51,520 nucleotides of DNA from Gillisella vitis (lineage in GTDB: Bacteria > Pseudomonadota > Alphaproteobacteria > Rhizobiales > Rhizobiaceae), in assembly GCF_014204625.1 (NCBI RefSeq), contig NZ_JACHLU010000024.1:1-51520 (forward strand), given 5' to 3'. This document shows, piece by piece, positions 15,429-23,867 of this stretch. A program made the position numbers and the translations under genes. How positions within the stretch are numbered: the stretch's first letter is position 1; each line of letters starts with the position of its first letter. The notes below the pieces were generated by a model. The model saw nothing but the letters and a program-made list of their open reading frames with translations, searched no databases and was not told where the DNA came from.

Positions 15429-16370
15429 ATGTTCAAATCGACGCTTTATGTGGAAACAGACGATGGCGCGCGCATTGCCTATCACTTTTTGCCAGCCTCT
15501 CCTCCTTCCTCTGGCCCGGCATTCGGTATCGTATTGATCTGCCATGGACTGGCCGAACATGCGAGACGCTATGAAGGTTTCGCCAAGGCTTTGAGCGCTG
15601 CCGGATTTCATGTCTATGCCCACGATCATCGTGGCCACGGCGAAACCATGGCCCCCAACGCCCAGCTTGGCCGGTTTGCGCCTCAAAACGGGCTGGATAA
15701 GGTGATTGCAGACGTAAAAACCATGCGTGATTTCGCCGCCGGTGCCCATCCAGCGTTACCAGTTCTGCTGTTTGGTCATTCCATGGGCGGCCTGATCGCA
15801 CTGCGCGCTGCCACAGAATACCCTTCAAGTTTCAAGGCGCTGGCGGTGTGGAATTCCAATTTCAATGCAGGCTTTGCCGGTTATGTAGCCCGCGCAGTGC
15901 TGAAGATCGAGCGCGCCCTGAAAGGCTCTGACGTTCCCAGCCTGATCATGGCCCGCTCCACCTTTGATGCCTGGGGAAAATCAATTCCCGGCCATCGGAC
16001 CTCGTTTGACTGGCTCAGCCGCGACCCGTCAGAAGTCGACACATATATAGCCGATCCGCTGTGCGGCTTTCCAGCCAGCGTTTCGCTCTGGCTCGATATT
16101 CTGGAATTGACGCTCAACACCACCACCCCGGCCCGTCTCTCCCGATTGGCAAACGCCCTGCCGGTTCATCTGGTTGGCGGCGGCCAAGACCCGGCAACCG
16201 ACAAGGCCAAGGCCATGCAATGGCTGGCGCAACGTTTGCGCCAGAACGGGCTGACGACTGTGACGCTGCAAATTTACCCGCAGATGCGCCACGAAACCTT
16301 GAACGAAATTGGCCGCGAACAGGCGATGAGCGATTTCATTGGCTGGGCGCAACAGGCCGTGGCCCCATAG
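15429..16370 (+). CDS. Alpha/beta hydrolase, lysophospholipase/monoacylglycerol-lipase type
   Basis: A 313-residue cytoplasmic serine hydrolase of the S33/Hydrolase_4 group. LICHGLAEHARRYEGFA gives the oxyanion-hole HG (39-40), DHRGHGET follows, and GHSMGG holds nucleophile Ser118. The acidic residue is probably in the VGGGQDPATDKAKAM region, and the histidine in QMRHETLNE. No signal peptide. The pattern fits monoacylglycerol lipase or lysophospholipase L2-like enzymes, but the substrate is not determinable. AGGAGA precedes the ATG. It heads a possible operon with the DMT transporter (86-nt gap) and the ThDP enzyme. Confidence 0.85.
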   Translation: MFKSTLYVETDDGARIAYHFLPASPPSSGPAFGIVLICHGLAEHARRYEGFAKALSAAGFHVYAHDHRGHGETMAPNAQLGRFAPQNGLDKVIADVKTMRDFAAGAHPALPVLLFGHSMGGLIALRAATEYPSSFKALAVWNSNFNAGFAGYVARAVLKIERALKGSDVPSLIMARSTFDAWGKSIPGHRTSFDWLSRDPSEVDTYIADPLCGFPASVSLWLDILELTLNTTTPARLSRLANALPVHLVGGGQDPATDKAKAMQWLAQRLRQNGLTTVTLQIYPQMRHETLNEIGREQAMSDFIGWAQQAVAP

Positions 16371-16456
16371 TTCATTCCATGGCGGAATGAGCCCATACCA
16401 GAAATTCACGTGCGGACAGACTTTTGGGCCGCTATAGCAACCGATAGAAACGCGAG

Positions 16457-17434
16457 ATGAGCATGATTTCCCGATCGCAACCCCAAAGCGCTCTACCGAC
16501 GAGGACGCCCCTGTTATCCGGCGTCAGTTTTGGGCTGGCCATGATGGTGCTGTCCGTTCTGGTGACGCCACTGGTGGATGTGTTTTCCAAACTTGCCACG
16601 CAGACCATGCCATCTGCTGAAATCAGCCTTGTTCGCTTTTTCTTTCAAATCGTATTCACGCTTCCGGTGCTGATGATGCGCCGCACGTGGCCGCAAACTT
16701 CGTGGCACAATACCCGTTTGCATATGATGCGTGGCGGAGTGCTTTGCCTGTCGATGCTGACGTTTGTGGCCGCCTTGCGCAGCATGGAAGTCGCGGATGC
16801 CGTGGCCATTTTCTTTGTCGAGCCAATCATTCTGACAATTTTGAGCAGCATCATTCTGAAGGAAACCATTGGCTGGCGACGTTATACCGCCTGCGGAGTT
16901 GGCTTCATCGGCGCAATGCTGGTGGTACAGCCGAGCTTTCAGGAGGTCGGAGCGGTGGCATTTCTGCCCATCATCACCGCCTTTTGCATCGCCATCTCGG
17001 CAATTCTGACACGAATGCTATCGCGCCATCAGGATCCCTTCATGATGCAGGTCGAGAGCAGCAGTTGGGCGCTGATCTTTTGCGCCATCATCATAGCGCT
17101 TGGCCAATTCACAGGTTCATCTGCATTCGATATGGTTTGGCCCGACCTGACCGGCTTCGTCTGGCTTGTCTGTACCGGATTGACCGCAGCCATTGGCGGC
17201 ATTCTTGGCATTTTTGCCTATCGCTCTGCCCCGCCATCAACCTTGGCACCGCTGCAATATCTCGAAATCGTCACGGCCACCCTGTTTGGCTGGCTGGTGT
17301 TTGATGCCCTGCCCAACACATTGAAATGGTTGGGCATAGCCATCATCATTGGCTCCGGCCTCTATATCATCTGGCGGGAGCGCCGTCATGCCTCCCGACC
17401 TGTTTCCAAGACCATCGGGCCACCACAGCCGTAA
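16457..17434 (+). CDS. DMT-superfamily (EamA) transporter
   Basis: A 325-residue inner-membrane protein with about ten hydrophobic spans in two EamA repeats (about residues 25-155 and 165-305). MEVADAVAIFFVEPIILTILS and APLQYLEIVTATLFGWLVF are the hallmark repeat segments. EamA proteins mostly export amino acids or small metabolites. The gene is 33 nt upstream of the ThDP enzyme, so the two are probably cotranscribed and the transporter may move a substrate or product of that enzyme (inference). The ribosome site is weak; an internal ATG two codons later is an alternative start. Confidence 0.88.
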   Translation: MSMISRSQPQSALPTRTPLLSGVSFGLAMMVLSVLVTPLVDVFSKLATQTMPSAEISLVRFFFQIVFTLPVLMMRRTWPQTSWHNTRLHMMRGGVLCLSMLTFVAALRSMEVADAVAIFFVEPIILTILSSIILKETIGWRRYTACGVGFIGAMLVVQPSFQEVGAVAFLPIITAFCIAISAILTRMLSRHQDPFMMQVESSSWALIFCAIIIALGQFTGSSAFDMVWPDLTGFVWLVCTGLTAAIGGILGIFAYRSAPPSTLAPLQYLEIVTATLFGWLVFDALPNTLKWLGIAIIIGSGLYIIWRERRHASRPVSKTIGPPQP

Positions 17435-17467
17435 GGGCTGACCTGCCCATCCTTCAAGGAAGATCCC

Positions 17468-19120
17468 ATGAAAAAGACCGGCGGACAATTGATTGTCGAC
17501 TCCCTCAAAGCCAATGGCGTGAAGCGCGTGGCCTGTGTGCCCGGCGAGAGCTATCTGGCGGTGCTGGATGCGCTCGTTGATACCAATATCGAAACCGTGG
17601 TCTGCCGTCAGGAAGGTGGGGCGGCGATGATGGCCGATTGCTGGGGTCGCCTTACCGGCGAGCCGGGCATCTGCATGGTCACACGCGGTCCCGGCGCCAC
17701 CAATGCATCCGCTGGCCTGCATATTGCCAGGCAGGATTCGGTGCCGATGATTCTGTTCATCGGGCAGGTGCAGCGCGAGGCACGCGAACGCGAGGCGTTT
17801 CAGGAAGTGGAATATCGCCGCGCCTTTACCGAATTTGCCAAATGGGTTGGCGAGATTGATGATGTGGCCCGCATCCCGGAATTTGTCAGCCGCGCCTTTG
17901 CTGTCGCCACGTCCGGCCGCCCCGGCCCGGTGGTGCTGACCCTGCCGGAAGATGTGCTGGTGCAGGAGGCCGACGTGCCCGCTGCCAAAGCCTATATGCC
18001 CGTGGAAGCCCACCCCGGCGCAGGCCAGATTGCCGCCCTTGGCGCAATGCTGAAAAAGGCGGAACGCCCGCTGGTCATCCTCGGCGGCACCCGCTGGGAT
18101 GAAGCCTCCGTCAAGGCATTTGAGGATTTTGCCGCACAGTGGAAACTGCCGGTCGGCTGCTCCTTCCGCCGCCAGATGCTGTTTGACCACCTTCACCCCT
18201 GCTATGCGGGCGATGTTGGCATTGGCATCAATCCAGCACTCGCCAAAGAGGTCAAGGAAGCCGATCTGATCATTCTGCTCGGTGGCAGATTCTCGGAAAT
18301 GCCGTCATCATCCTACACGCTGATGGACATCCCCTGCCCCAAACAAACGTTGGTGCATGTCTATCCCGACCCGTCAGAGCTAGGCCGGGTCTATCGCCCC
18401 GATCTTGCCATTTGCGCCAGCCCGAAAGATTTTGTCGCAGCACTGGCACAGTTGAGCGCCCCGGCCTCATGCGTGTGGGAAGCGCGAACGCAAGACATGC
18501 ACGCCCGCTATCTCAACTGGTCCACCCCGCCCAAGTCCGGCCCAGGGAGTGTGCAGATGGGCCCCATCATGGAGTGGATCGAGGCCAATACGGCCAAAGA
18601 TGCGATCTTCACCAATGGCGCTGGCAATTACGCCACATGGCTGCACCGCTTCCACCGTTTTCAGGGCTATAACACGCAAGCGGCCCCCACCTCCGGCTCG
18701 ATGGGCTATGGCCTGCCCGCCGCCGTCGCCGCCAAGGCGCTGTTTTCAGACCGTGACGTGATCTGCTTTGCGGGAGATGGCTGCTTCATGATGCACGGGC
18801 AGGAATTCATCACCGCCGTGCGCTACAATCTGCCGATCATCGTGCTTTTGATCAACAACAGCACCTACGGCACCATCCGTATGCATCAGGAGCGGGAATA
18901 TCCCGGCCGCGTCAGCGCCACCGATCTGGTCAACCCCGATTTTGTCGCCTTTGCCAAGGCTTACGGCGGCCATGGCGAACTGGTGGAAAAAACCGAGGAG
19001 TTTGCGGCGGCCTTTGAGCGTGCCCGTGCATCCGGCAAGCCATCCATCATCGAAATCAAGCTGGATGCGGAAGCCATTACGCCGACACGGACGTTGACTC
19101 AGATTCGTGAGAAAAGCTGA
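17468..19120 (+). CDS. Thiamine-diphosphate-dependent enzyme, acetolactate-synthase-like
   Basis: A 550-residue enzyme with the three-domain layout of the acetolactate synthase/oxalyl-CoA decarboxylase superfamily. The N-terminal PYR domain has the activating Glu49 in CRQEGGAAMM and the GPGATNASAGL stretch. A central domain follows (about 190-320), then the PP domain with the ThDP/Mg motif GDGCFMMHGQEF ... NNSTYGTI (about 435-465). No regulatory-subunit gene is nearby, so it is unlikely to be the main IlvB; the substrate is unknown. AAGGA precedes the ATG. It follows the DMT transporter closely and ends at a strong terminator. Confidence 0.85.
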   Translation: MKKTGGQLIVDSLKANGVKRVACVPGESYLAVLDALVDTNIETVVCRQEGGAAMMADCWGRLTGEPGICMVTRGPGATNASAGLHIARQDSVPMILFIGQVQREAREREAFQEVEYRRAFTEFAKWVGEIDDVARIPEFVSRAFAVATSGRPGPVVLTLPEDVLVQEADVPAAKAYMPVEAHPGAGQIAALGAMLKKAERPLVILGGTRWDEASVKAFEDFAAQWKLPVGCSFRRQMLFDHLHPCYAGDVGIGINPALAKEVKEADLIILLGGRFSEMPSSSYTLMDIPCPKQTLVHVYPDPSELGRVYRPDLAICASPKDFVAALAQLSAPASCVWEARTQDMHARYLNWSTPPKSGPGSVQMGPIMEWIEANTAKDAIFTNGAGNYATWLHRFHRFQGYNTQAAPTSGSMGYGLPAAVAAKALFSDRDVICFAGDGCFMMHGQEFITAVRYNLPIIVLLINNSTYGTIRMHQEREYPGRVSATDLVNPDFVAFAKAYGGHGELVEKTEEFAAAFERARASGKPSIIEIKLDAEAITPTRTLTQIREKS

Positions 19121-19140
19121 TAAGCGCCTCAAAAGTCAAC

Positions 19141-19172
19141 AAAAAAGGCCGGGAGCAATCCCGGCCTTTTCT
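19141..19172. terminator. Bidirectional intrinsic terminator
   Basis: A perfect 12-bp stem, AAAAGGCCGGGA/TCCCGGCCTTTT, with a 4-nt loop has A-rich and T-rich flanks. It separates the convergent ThDP-enzyme and RidA-like genes and can serve both. Confidence 0.9.
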
Positions 19173-19194
19173 TCATGCAAGAGGTGACGTGCGA

Positions 19195-19536
19195 TTAAAC
19201 CGCAGCCGTCACAATAAACTCAACCTTGTAATCCGGCGTAGCCAGAGCGGCTTCGCTGGTGGCGCGGGCTGGTGGGTTGGCAGGGTCGATCCATGCTTCC
19301 CAGACAGCGTTCATTTCTGCGAAAGTGGACATGTCGGACAGGTAGATGATGGTTTGCAGGATCTTCGACTTGCTGGATCCGGCAGCGGCCAGCAGACGAT
19401 CCACTTCGGCCAGAGCCGACTTTGACTGTTCGGCAACGCTGACACCCTCGCCAACCTGACCGGCGAGGTAAACTGTGTTGCCGTGAACAACGGCACCGCT
19501 CATCCGCTTGCCTGGCTCGATACGCTTGATGGACAT
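19195..19536 (-). CDS. RidA-family (YjgF/UK114) enamine/imine deaminase-like protein
   Basis: A 113-residue Rid-family protein, normally a trimer that hydrolyses reactive 2-aminoacrylate-type enamines released by PLP enzymes. The substrate-binding arginine is present (Arg91 in PPARATSEA), as is Glu106 in KVEFIVTA, so activity is plausible. It belongs to a short Rid subgroup rather than canonical RidA, because its C-terminal end differs from the usual VEIEAIA. AGGAGA lies about 8 nt before the ATG. A terminator-like hairpin separates it from the upstream gene. Confidence 0.88.
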   Translation of the reverse strand: MSIKRIEPGKRMSGAVVHGNTVYLAGQVGEGVSVAEQSKSALAEVDRLLAAAGSSKSKILQTIIYLSDMSTFAEMNAVWEAWIDPANPPARATSEAALATPDYKVEFIVTAAV

Positions 19537-19562
19537 GAAAAGTCTCCTGAGGTTTTAAAACA

Positions 19563-19589
19563 CAAAAAACTGCGGATTGACCCCGCAGT
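19563..19589 (-). terminator. Terminator-like hairpin between the DUF442 and RidA-like genes
   Basis: Stem ACTGCGG/CCGCAGT, followed on the reverse strand by TTTTTTGTG. It ends or attenuates transcription from the 19608-19943 gene before the RidA-like gene. Confidence 0.7.
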
Positions 19590-19607
19590 ATGGGAAAATC
19601 TGGCTGT

Positions 19608-19943
19608 TCAGCGCTGGCGCAGGCTGTGCTCGTAAGTCGCTGTTGAGCGTGCGCCAGAGCGACAATAGCCGAGCATTGGGCGCTCAAAATCATCCAGCGC
19701 ATCAACCATGGCCGAGACCGCATCGGGTGTCACGCCCATGGGACCAACCGGAATATGGGCAATGGCAAGGCCAAGCTCGGCAGCGCGAGCGGCAATGGCA
19801 TCAAACGATGGCTGACCGGCCTCTTCCCCATCGGGACGATGGCAGACGATGGATTTGAAACCCAGCGCCTTGATCTCATCCAGATCAGCAACCTGAATTT
19901 GGCCGCTGACCGAATATTCCTCGTTGATCGGTCTGATGTTCAT
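19608..19943 (-). CDS. TIGR01244/DUF442 family protein (Blh-like phosphatase/sulfurtransferase fold)
   Basis: A 111-residue protein matching the N-terminal domain of Blh-type proteins: it starts NIRPINEEYSVSGQI and ends with the active-site loop CRSGARS (Cys94, Arg99). The C-x4-R loop resembles rhodanese and dual-specificity phosphatase loops. In Agrobacterium and Xylella, homologues belong to sulfide-detoxification (BigR) operons. No persulfide dioxygenase is seen next to this copy, so its role is open. The start at 19943 is preferred over 19949 because GAGAGG then has an 8-nt spacing. Confidence 0.8.
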   Translation of the reverse strand: MNIRPINEEYSVSGQIQVADLDEIKALGFKSIVCHRPDGEEAGQPSFDAIAARAAELGLAIAHIPVGPMGVTPDAVSAMVDALDDFERPMLGYCRSGARSTATYEHSLRQR

Positions 19944-20004
19944 CAGCATGTCCTCTCATCAAATTCGTGCAAACATCTACGACGCGCATGGCAATGCGTC
20001 AACG

Positions 20005-20820
20005 TCAGCCGAAGGAAAATGACAGGCCAAACTGCCGTGTTTCACCCGGCAGCAGCATATCCAGCTCGCCCGCTTTCTCCAGCTCTTCGCGCCCAACCCA
20101 GCGGTGCGACACCGGCTCAATGCCCAGCACATGGGCGGGTGCCTGCTGGTTGCGCCAGATTTGCAGGTGCGGCAGCGTTGCCGCATCAAAACGCACGGTC
20201 AGCGTCAGCCCCCCAATCGAGGCCATGGGGCCAAGTCGCATCTGCGCCCAGCCATCCGCTCCCGCCGCTGCCGGCACGCAAAACACGCCGCCCGGCTCCT
20301 CGCCAAACCGCCAGCCAAAGCCGCCACCTTCCAGCATGTCGCCTTGCAGCCGCACCGCATCATCAAACAGCTTGGCCGCGATGTTCATATGATACATCAA
20401 CATCACCGGAAATGCCGATGTGCCGGTGTTCGTCACGCGGTCAGACAATATCACCGCACCAGCCTCATCAATGCTCCAGTGGCGGGTGAGCAGCGATTGC
20501 CCGCCATCGGCGTGACGCACTGCAATTTCGGCCACGCATTCCGTCTCGCTCGAGGACAGGATTTTAGCCGGATGCGACGAAAAAGAGCCATGCAGCGGCC
20601 AGCGGCCAGCGCCACTCACAATCGGTTCTGGATGGCGAATATGGTCTGGCCCGCACGTGAACAGAAAGCCCTCCAGCGAGTGATCAATCCGCGGATCACC
20701 ATCATCAGGAATGGCCCGGCCCGGCGACAGATCCACGCCATTGATCACCAGCCCGCGAATATCCAGAACCGAGCTTTCATCCAGTTCGACAATGGGGCCA
20801 TTGCTGGCAGACAGTTTCAT
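20005..20820 (-). CDS. DUF4432 family aldose-1-epimerase-like protein
   Basis: A 271-residue beta-sandwich protein resembling galactose-mutarotase-fold enzymes of the DUF4432 group. Typical segments are FTCGPDHIRHPEP, PLHGSFSSHPA, VMLMYHMNIA (His) and LGIEPVSHRWVGREELE (Glu). Conserved histidines suggest sugar binding. The substrate is unknown. AGGAGG lies before the ATG at 20820; a longer in-frame start at 20883 has no such site. It is the first gene of a short leftward cluster with the DUF442 and RidA-like genes, separated by 61-71 nt. Confidence 0.78.
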   Translation of the reverse strand: MKLSASNGPIVELDESSVLDIRGLVINGVDLSPGRAIPDDGDPRIDHSLEGFLFTCGPDHIRHPEPIVSGAGRWPLHGSFSSHPAKILSSSETECVAEIAVRHADGGQSLLTRHWSIDEAGAVILSDRVTNTGTSAFPVMLMYHMNIAAKLFDDAVRLQGDMLEGGGFGWRFGEEPGGVFCVPAAAGADGWAQMRLGPMASIGGLTLTVRFDAATLPHLQIWRNQQAPAHVLGIEPVSHRWVGREELEKAGELDMLLPGETRQFGLSFSFG

Positions 20821-21033
20821 GATTCGGCACCTCCTGATTTTGCGACAGCAATACGCCAGAGAACGAACAGTATCCAGCGTCAAAAAAACCTATAAATATG
20901 AGGTTTTAACTATTTTTTCACCAAATATGGATTTTTCCACATTAGGGTCAAAATTTGATTGTCATAGCACTATCTACTCATAGGCAAGCCATCAGAGACG
21001 GCGTGATCCTCATGGCGAGCACAACAACGCAGC

Positions 21034-22392
21034 TTGAAAAGCAACCAGAAAGACCACCCCGTGCAATCGATTTGGAAAACTGGCTTTATCGTCGCAGCGC
21101 TCCTTTCCGGCGTCAACGCACCTGCGCTGGCCCGCAGCCCCTATGACAATCAGCGGGCTGATACCGTGCTGATAACCCCTTCCGGCGAAGTCCTTGATTA
21201 TGTGCCTGAGCGCGGCGCAGTGATGATCAGCCGTGACCGCATGGGTCGCAAGGTGCTGATTGACAATTACGGCAACGTGGTTGCCACAGAAATGCCCGCC
21301 GACGTTGTCTATGGTCGCCAAAACCGGGCGCGTTATCCCAATGATTATTATCCGCCAGCGCCATCCGGCGGCGGCTGGGATGATGCTGACATCACCACAG
21401 GCGGCATTCCCGATGACATGCCAGTCGAGCGCCAGCAACTGGATCAGCCCTATCCTCAAAATGCCAGCACCAATCCGTCGCAGGGTGACGGGAGCGGAGC
21501 CGTGCGCCAGCCGTCCTACAGCTCACCAGCCTATTCGACCGGAGGCAAGGCGAAGCCGGAAATCACCGCCTTGCAGGTATTTCTGGACCGCGAAGGCTTT
21601 TCGCCCGGAGCCATTGACGGCCACATGGGCCAAAACGTCGAAAAAGCCTTGCAGGCATGGCAGCAGAAAACCGGCGAGACCCTCGACCCCAACAACACTG
21701 ACGCCATCATGGAACGGCTGCAACTGGATGGTGGCCTGCCCTTCAAGACGTACACTCTGACGGCTGCCGATGCGGCTGGCCCCTATGTGGCTGAAATACC
21801 GGCAGATTATAGCCAAAAGGCTGCCATGCAGTCGCTGGGCTATACCTCCACCACCGAGATGCTGGCCGAGAAATTCCATATGGATGAGGGCTATCTCAAA
21901 GCCATCAATCCCGGTGTGGATTTCACTGTTCCCGGCAGCACCATCAAGGTGGTCAATGTTGGACAGGGACGAACGGGCAAGGTCGCCCGCATTGTTGCCG
22001 ACAAGGGCCGCAAACAGGTGTTTGCCTATGGCGACGATGGCCAGTTGATTGCCGCCTATCCTGCCAGCATTGGTTCCAGCGATACACCATCGCCTTCCGG
22101 CACGGTCACGGTGCAGCGCGTGGCCTTTGATCCGGGCTATACCTATAACCCGAAGATCAACTTCCAGCAGGGCGAAAACGATAAGGTGCTGAATATCCCG
22201 CCGGGGCCAAATGGTCCGGTCGGCACCGTGTGGATTGCCCTGTCAAAGCCCACCTATGGCATTCATGGCACACCCGATCCCTCCAAAATCGGCCGCACCC
22301 AGAGCCATGGCTGCGTGCGCCTGACCAATTGGGATGCAACGGAACTGGCCAAGATGGTGCAGCCGGGCGTGACTGTGGAATTTGTTGATTGA
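21034..22392 (+). CDS. Periplasmic L,D-transpeptidase (YkuD) with putative peptidoglycan-binding repeat
   Basis: A 452-residue cell-wall cross-linking enzyme. Signal peptide about residues 10-34 (VQSIWKTGFIVAALLSG ... ALA). The middle, about residues 165-215, resembles a peptidoglycan-binding repeat (LQVFLDREGFSPGAIDGHMG). The C-terminal YkuD domain (about 315-450) has the catalytic YGIHGT histidine and SHGCVRLTN cysteine. Such enzymes make 3-3 crosslinks or attach proteins to peptidoglycan and are numerous in rhizobia. No ATG is in frame before the domain: the only starts are TTG at 21034 or GTG at 21061, the latter giving a textbook signal peptide. Neither has a strong ribosome site. Confidence 0.85.
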   Translation: MKSNQKDHPVQSIWKTGFIVAALLSGVNAPALARSPYDNQRADTVLITPSGEVLDYVPERGAVMISRDRMGRKVLIDNYGNVVATEMPADVVYGRQNRARYPNDYYPPAPSGGGWDDADITTGGIPDDMPVERQQLDQPYPQNASTNPSQGDGSGAVRQPSYSSPAYSTGGKAKPEITALQVFLDREGFSPGAIDGHMGQNVEKALQAWQQKTGETLDPNNTDAIMERLQLDGGLPFKTYTLTAADAAGPYVAEIPADYSQKAAMQSLGYTSTTEMLAEKFHMDEGYLKAINPGVDFTVPGSTIKVVNVGQGRTGKVARIVADKGRKQVFAYGDDGQLIAAYPASIGSSDTPSPSGTVTVQRVAFDPGYTYNPKINFQQGENDKVLNIPPGPNGPVGTVWIALSKPTYGIHGTPDPSKIGRTQSHGCVRLTNWDATELAKMVQPGVTVEFVD

Positions 22393-22412
22393 TTGATTTT
22401 GTCGGTGCGGCG

Positions 22413-23681
22413 TCATCCCATCGGCAAAACACCAAATTCACGCAGTGCCTTGATGGCATTGTCCACGCCATGCTCTGCCCGTAAACGCTGCCCAACTGTG
22501 GCCGCGCGCGCGCGCATGGATGGGCTGTCGGCCATGGTCATGGCCTTGGTCAGGTCGGCGGCTGTCAAGGTTTCGCGCGGTAGCGCCGGTGGAGCAACCC
22601 CCAGCCGTTGCAGTCGCCCGGCCCAGAATGGCTGATCCCCGAAAACAGGAACGACAACGGAGGGAATGCCTGCGCGAATGGCAGCATGGGTGGTGCCAGC
22701 GCCACCATGGTGCACAGCCAGAGCCACACGGGGCAAGAGCCAGTCGTGAGGCAGATGTCCGACATTGAATATTCTGTTGTCTGCCCTCTGCTGCGTGTTC
22801 AGGCCGCCCCAGCCCGCCGCAAGAATCACTCTTTTGCCGGTGTCTTCGATGGCTTGATGAATCATGGCTGTGAAAGCTGCCGCATCATGGTGGTACATGC
22901 TGCCAAAGCCGATATAGACCGGCGCAGGTCCGGCCTCCAGAAACGACACCAGATCTGCTGGCGGCTGCCAATCAACACCGCCCTCGAGAATCCATGGCCC
23001 GGTGGTCTGAATGGTGGATGGCCAGCTTTTGTGCGGTTCAACAAGGCAGGCGCTATAGCCGAGCAGCTTGGGGTGCCTGAAGCGGCGGTGATAATAAGGC
23101 CCAAACCACGGATATGGCTTCAGGCCCAGACGCGGCCTGACAACCATGTTATAGGCAGGGCGATAGACATGCCAGATCATCTGCCGGATCATGTGGCCCA
23201 GCGCCACATTGGCGGCTGGCGGCAAGCTCTGCATCCAGCGGGGCAAGGGTATGACCGGAGAATGCTGCGATGGCATGGTGGGCACCAACTGGCTTTCAAC
23301 AACAGGAATACCGAGCGTTTCGCCAAGCGCCGCTGCCAGAAAAAACACCATGCCGTTGCCAATCAGCAGGTCTGCACCTTCAACGGCACGCATTCCCTGC
23401 TCTGGCCAATCCTGGCACAATTGCAACAGCCGGTGCCGAAATGCAGCAATCATGGCCCGGGTTGCCAGTCCCTGCCGCTGCAAGCCTTTATCGCTGCGCA
23501 TCCAGCTGACGAAATCTCCATCCAGCGGGGAAAATTCGAGACCATGATCCACAACAAGATTTCGGCAGCTCTGGTCGGTGGCAATCCTGACCCGATGACC
23601 TGCATTTTTAAGGCCAACCCCAAGGGCCACAAGAGGACGCACGTCACCCTCCGTACCGATCGTCAATATAACAATCTGCAT
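22413..23681 (-). CDS. GT1-type glycosyltransferase (UDP-sugar:lipid/sterol-like)
   Basis: A 422-residue GT-B enzyme. N-terminal glycosyltransferase family 28 motif (IVILTIGTEGDVRPLVALG, residues 2-21) and C-terminal UDPGT-type donor site (VHHGGAGTTHAAIRAG then PVFGDQPFWA, about 330-365). The same architecture occurs in sterol 3-beta-glucosyltransferases and bacterial macrolide or glycolipid glycosyltransferases. The acceptor is not predictable. AAGG lies upstream of the ATG. It converges on the L,D-transpeptidase gene with a 20-nt gap and no obvious terminator. It has no companion biosynthetic genes. Confidence 0.85.
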   Translation of the reverse strand: MQIVILTIGTEGDVRPLVALGVGLKNAGHRVRIATDQSCRNLVVDHGLEFSPLDGDFVSWMRSDKGLQRQGLATRAMIAAFRHRLLQLCQDWPEQGMRAVEGADLLIGNGMVFFLAAALGETLGIPVVESQLVPTMPSQHSPVIPLPRWMQSLPPAANVALGHMIRQMIWHVYRPAYNMVVRPRLGLKPYPWFGPYYHRRFRHPKLLGYSACLVEPHKSWPSTIQTTGPWILEGGVDWQPPADLVSFLEAGPAPVYIGFGSMYHHDAAAFTAMIHQAIEDTGKRVILAAGWGGLNTQQRADNRIFNVGHLPHDWLLPRVALAVHHGGAGTTHAAIRAGIPSVVVPVFGDQPFWAGRLQRLGVAPPALPRETLTAADLTKAMTMADSPSMRARAATVGQRLRAEHGVDNAIKALREFGVLPMG

Positions 23682-23794
23682 AAATTAACCTTTTGAAATA
23701 ACAGTCTAAAATAAAAAAACGACAATCAGGGCATCAAACGTGAAAGCAATTTACTGCTGTACAATATAGCATTTTTATCAAGAGTAAAACCACA

Positions 23795-23832
23795 GACAGC
23801 GCCACGCACAGTCCATGGTGCGTGGCGCTGTC
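23795..23832 (-). terminator. Strong hairpin terminator after the ParA-like gene
   Basis: A perfect 15-bp stem, GACAGCGCCACGCAC/GTGCGTGGCGCTGTC, with an 8-nt loop is followed on the reverse strand by TGTGGTTTTA. It separates the ParA-like gene from the glycosyltransferase downstream. Confidence 0.75.
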
Positions 23833-23867
23833 TTCCGTTTTGAAAAATGAACTCAATACAATTCAGC

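Noticed and set aside
20820..20883. Longer N-terminus of the DUF4432 protein
   Set aside because: The internal ATG at 20820 has a strong AGGAGG and matches the family start; the extension has none.
21012..21034. Frameshift joining ATG 21012 to the L,D-transpeptidase
   Set aside because: A complete signal peptide exists without it, so no frameshift need be invoked.
22608..23696. Forward 362-residue frame opposite the glycosyltransferase
   Set aside because: Shadow of a strongly conserved GT-B enzyme; no ribosome site.
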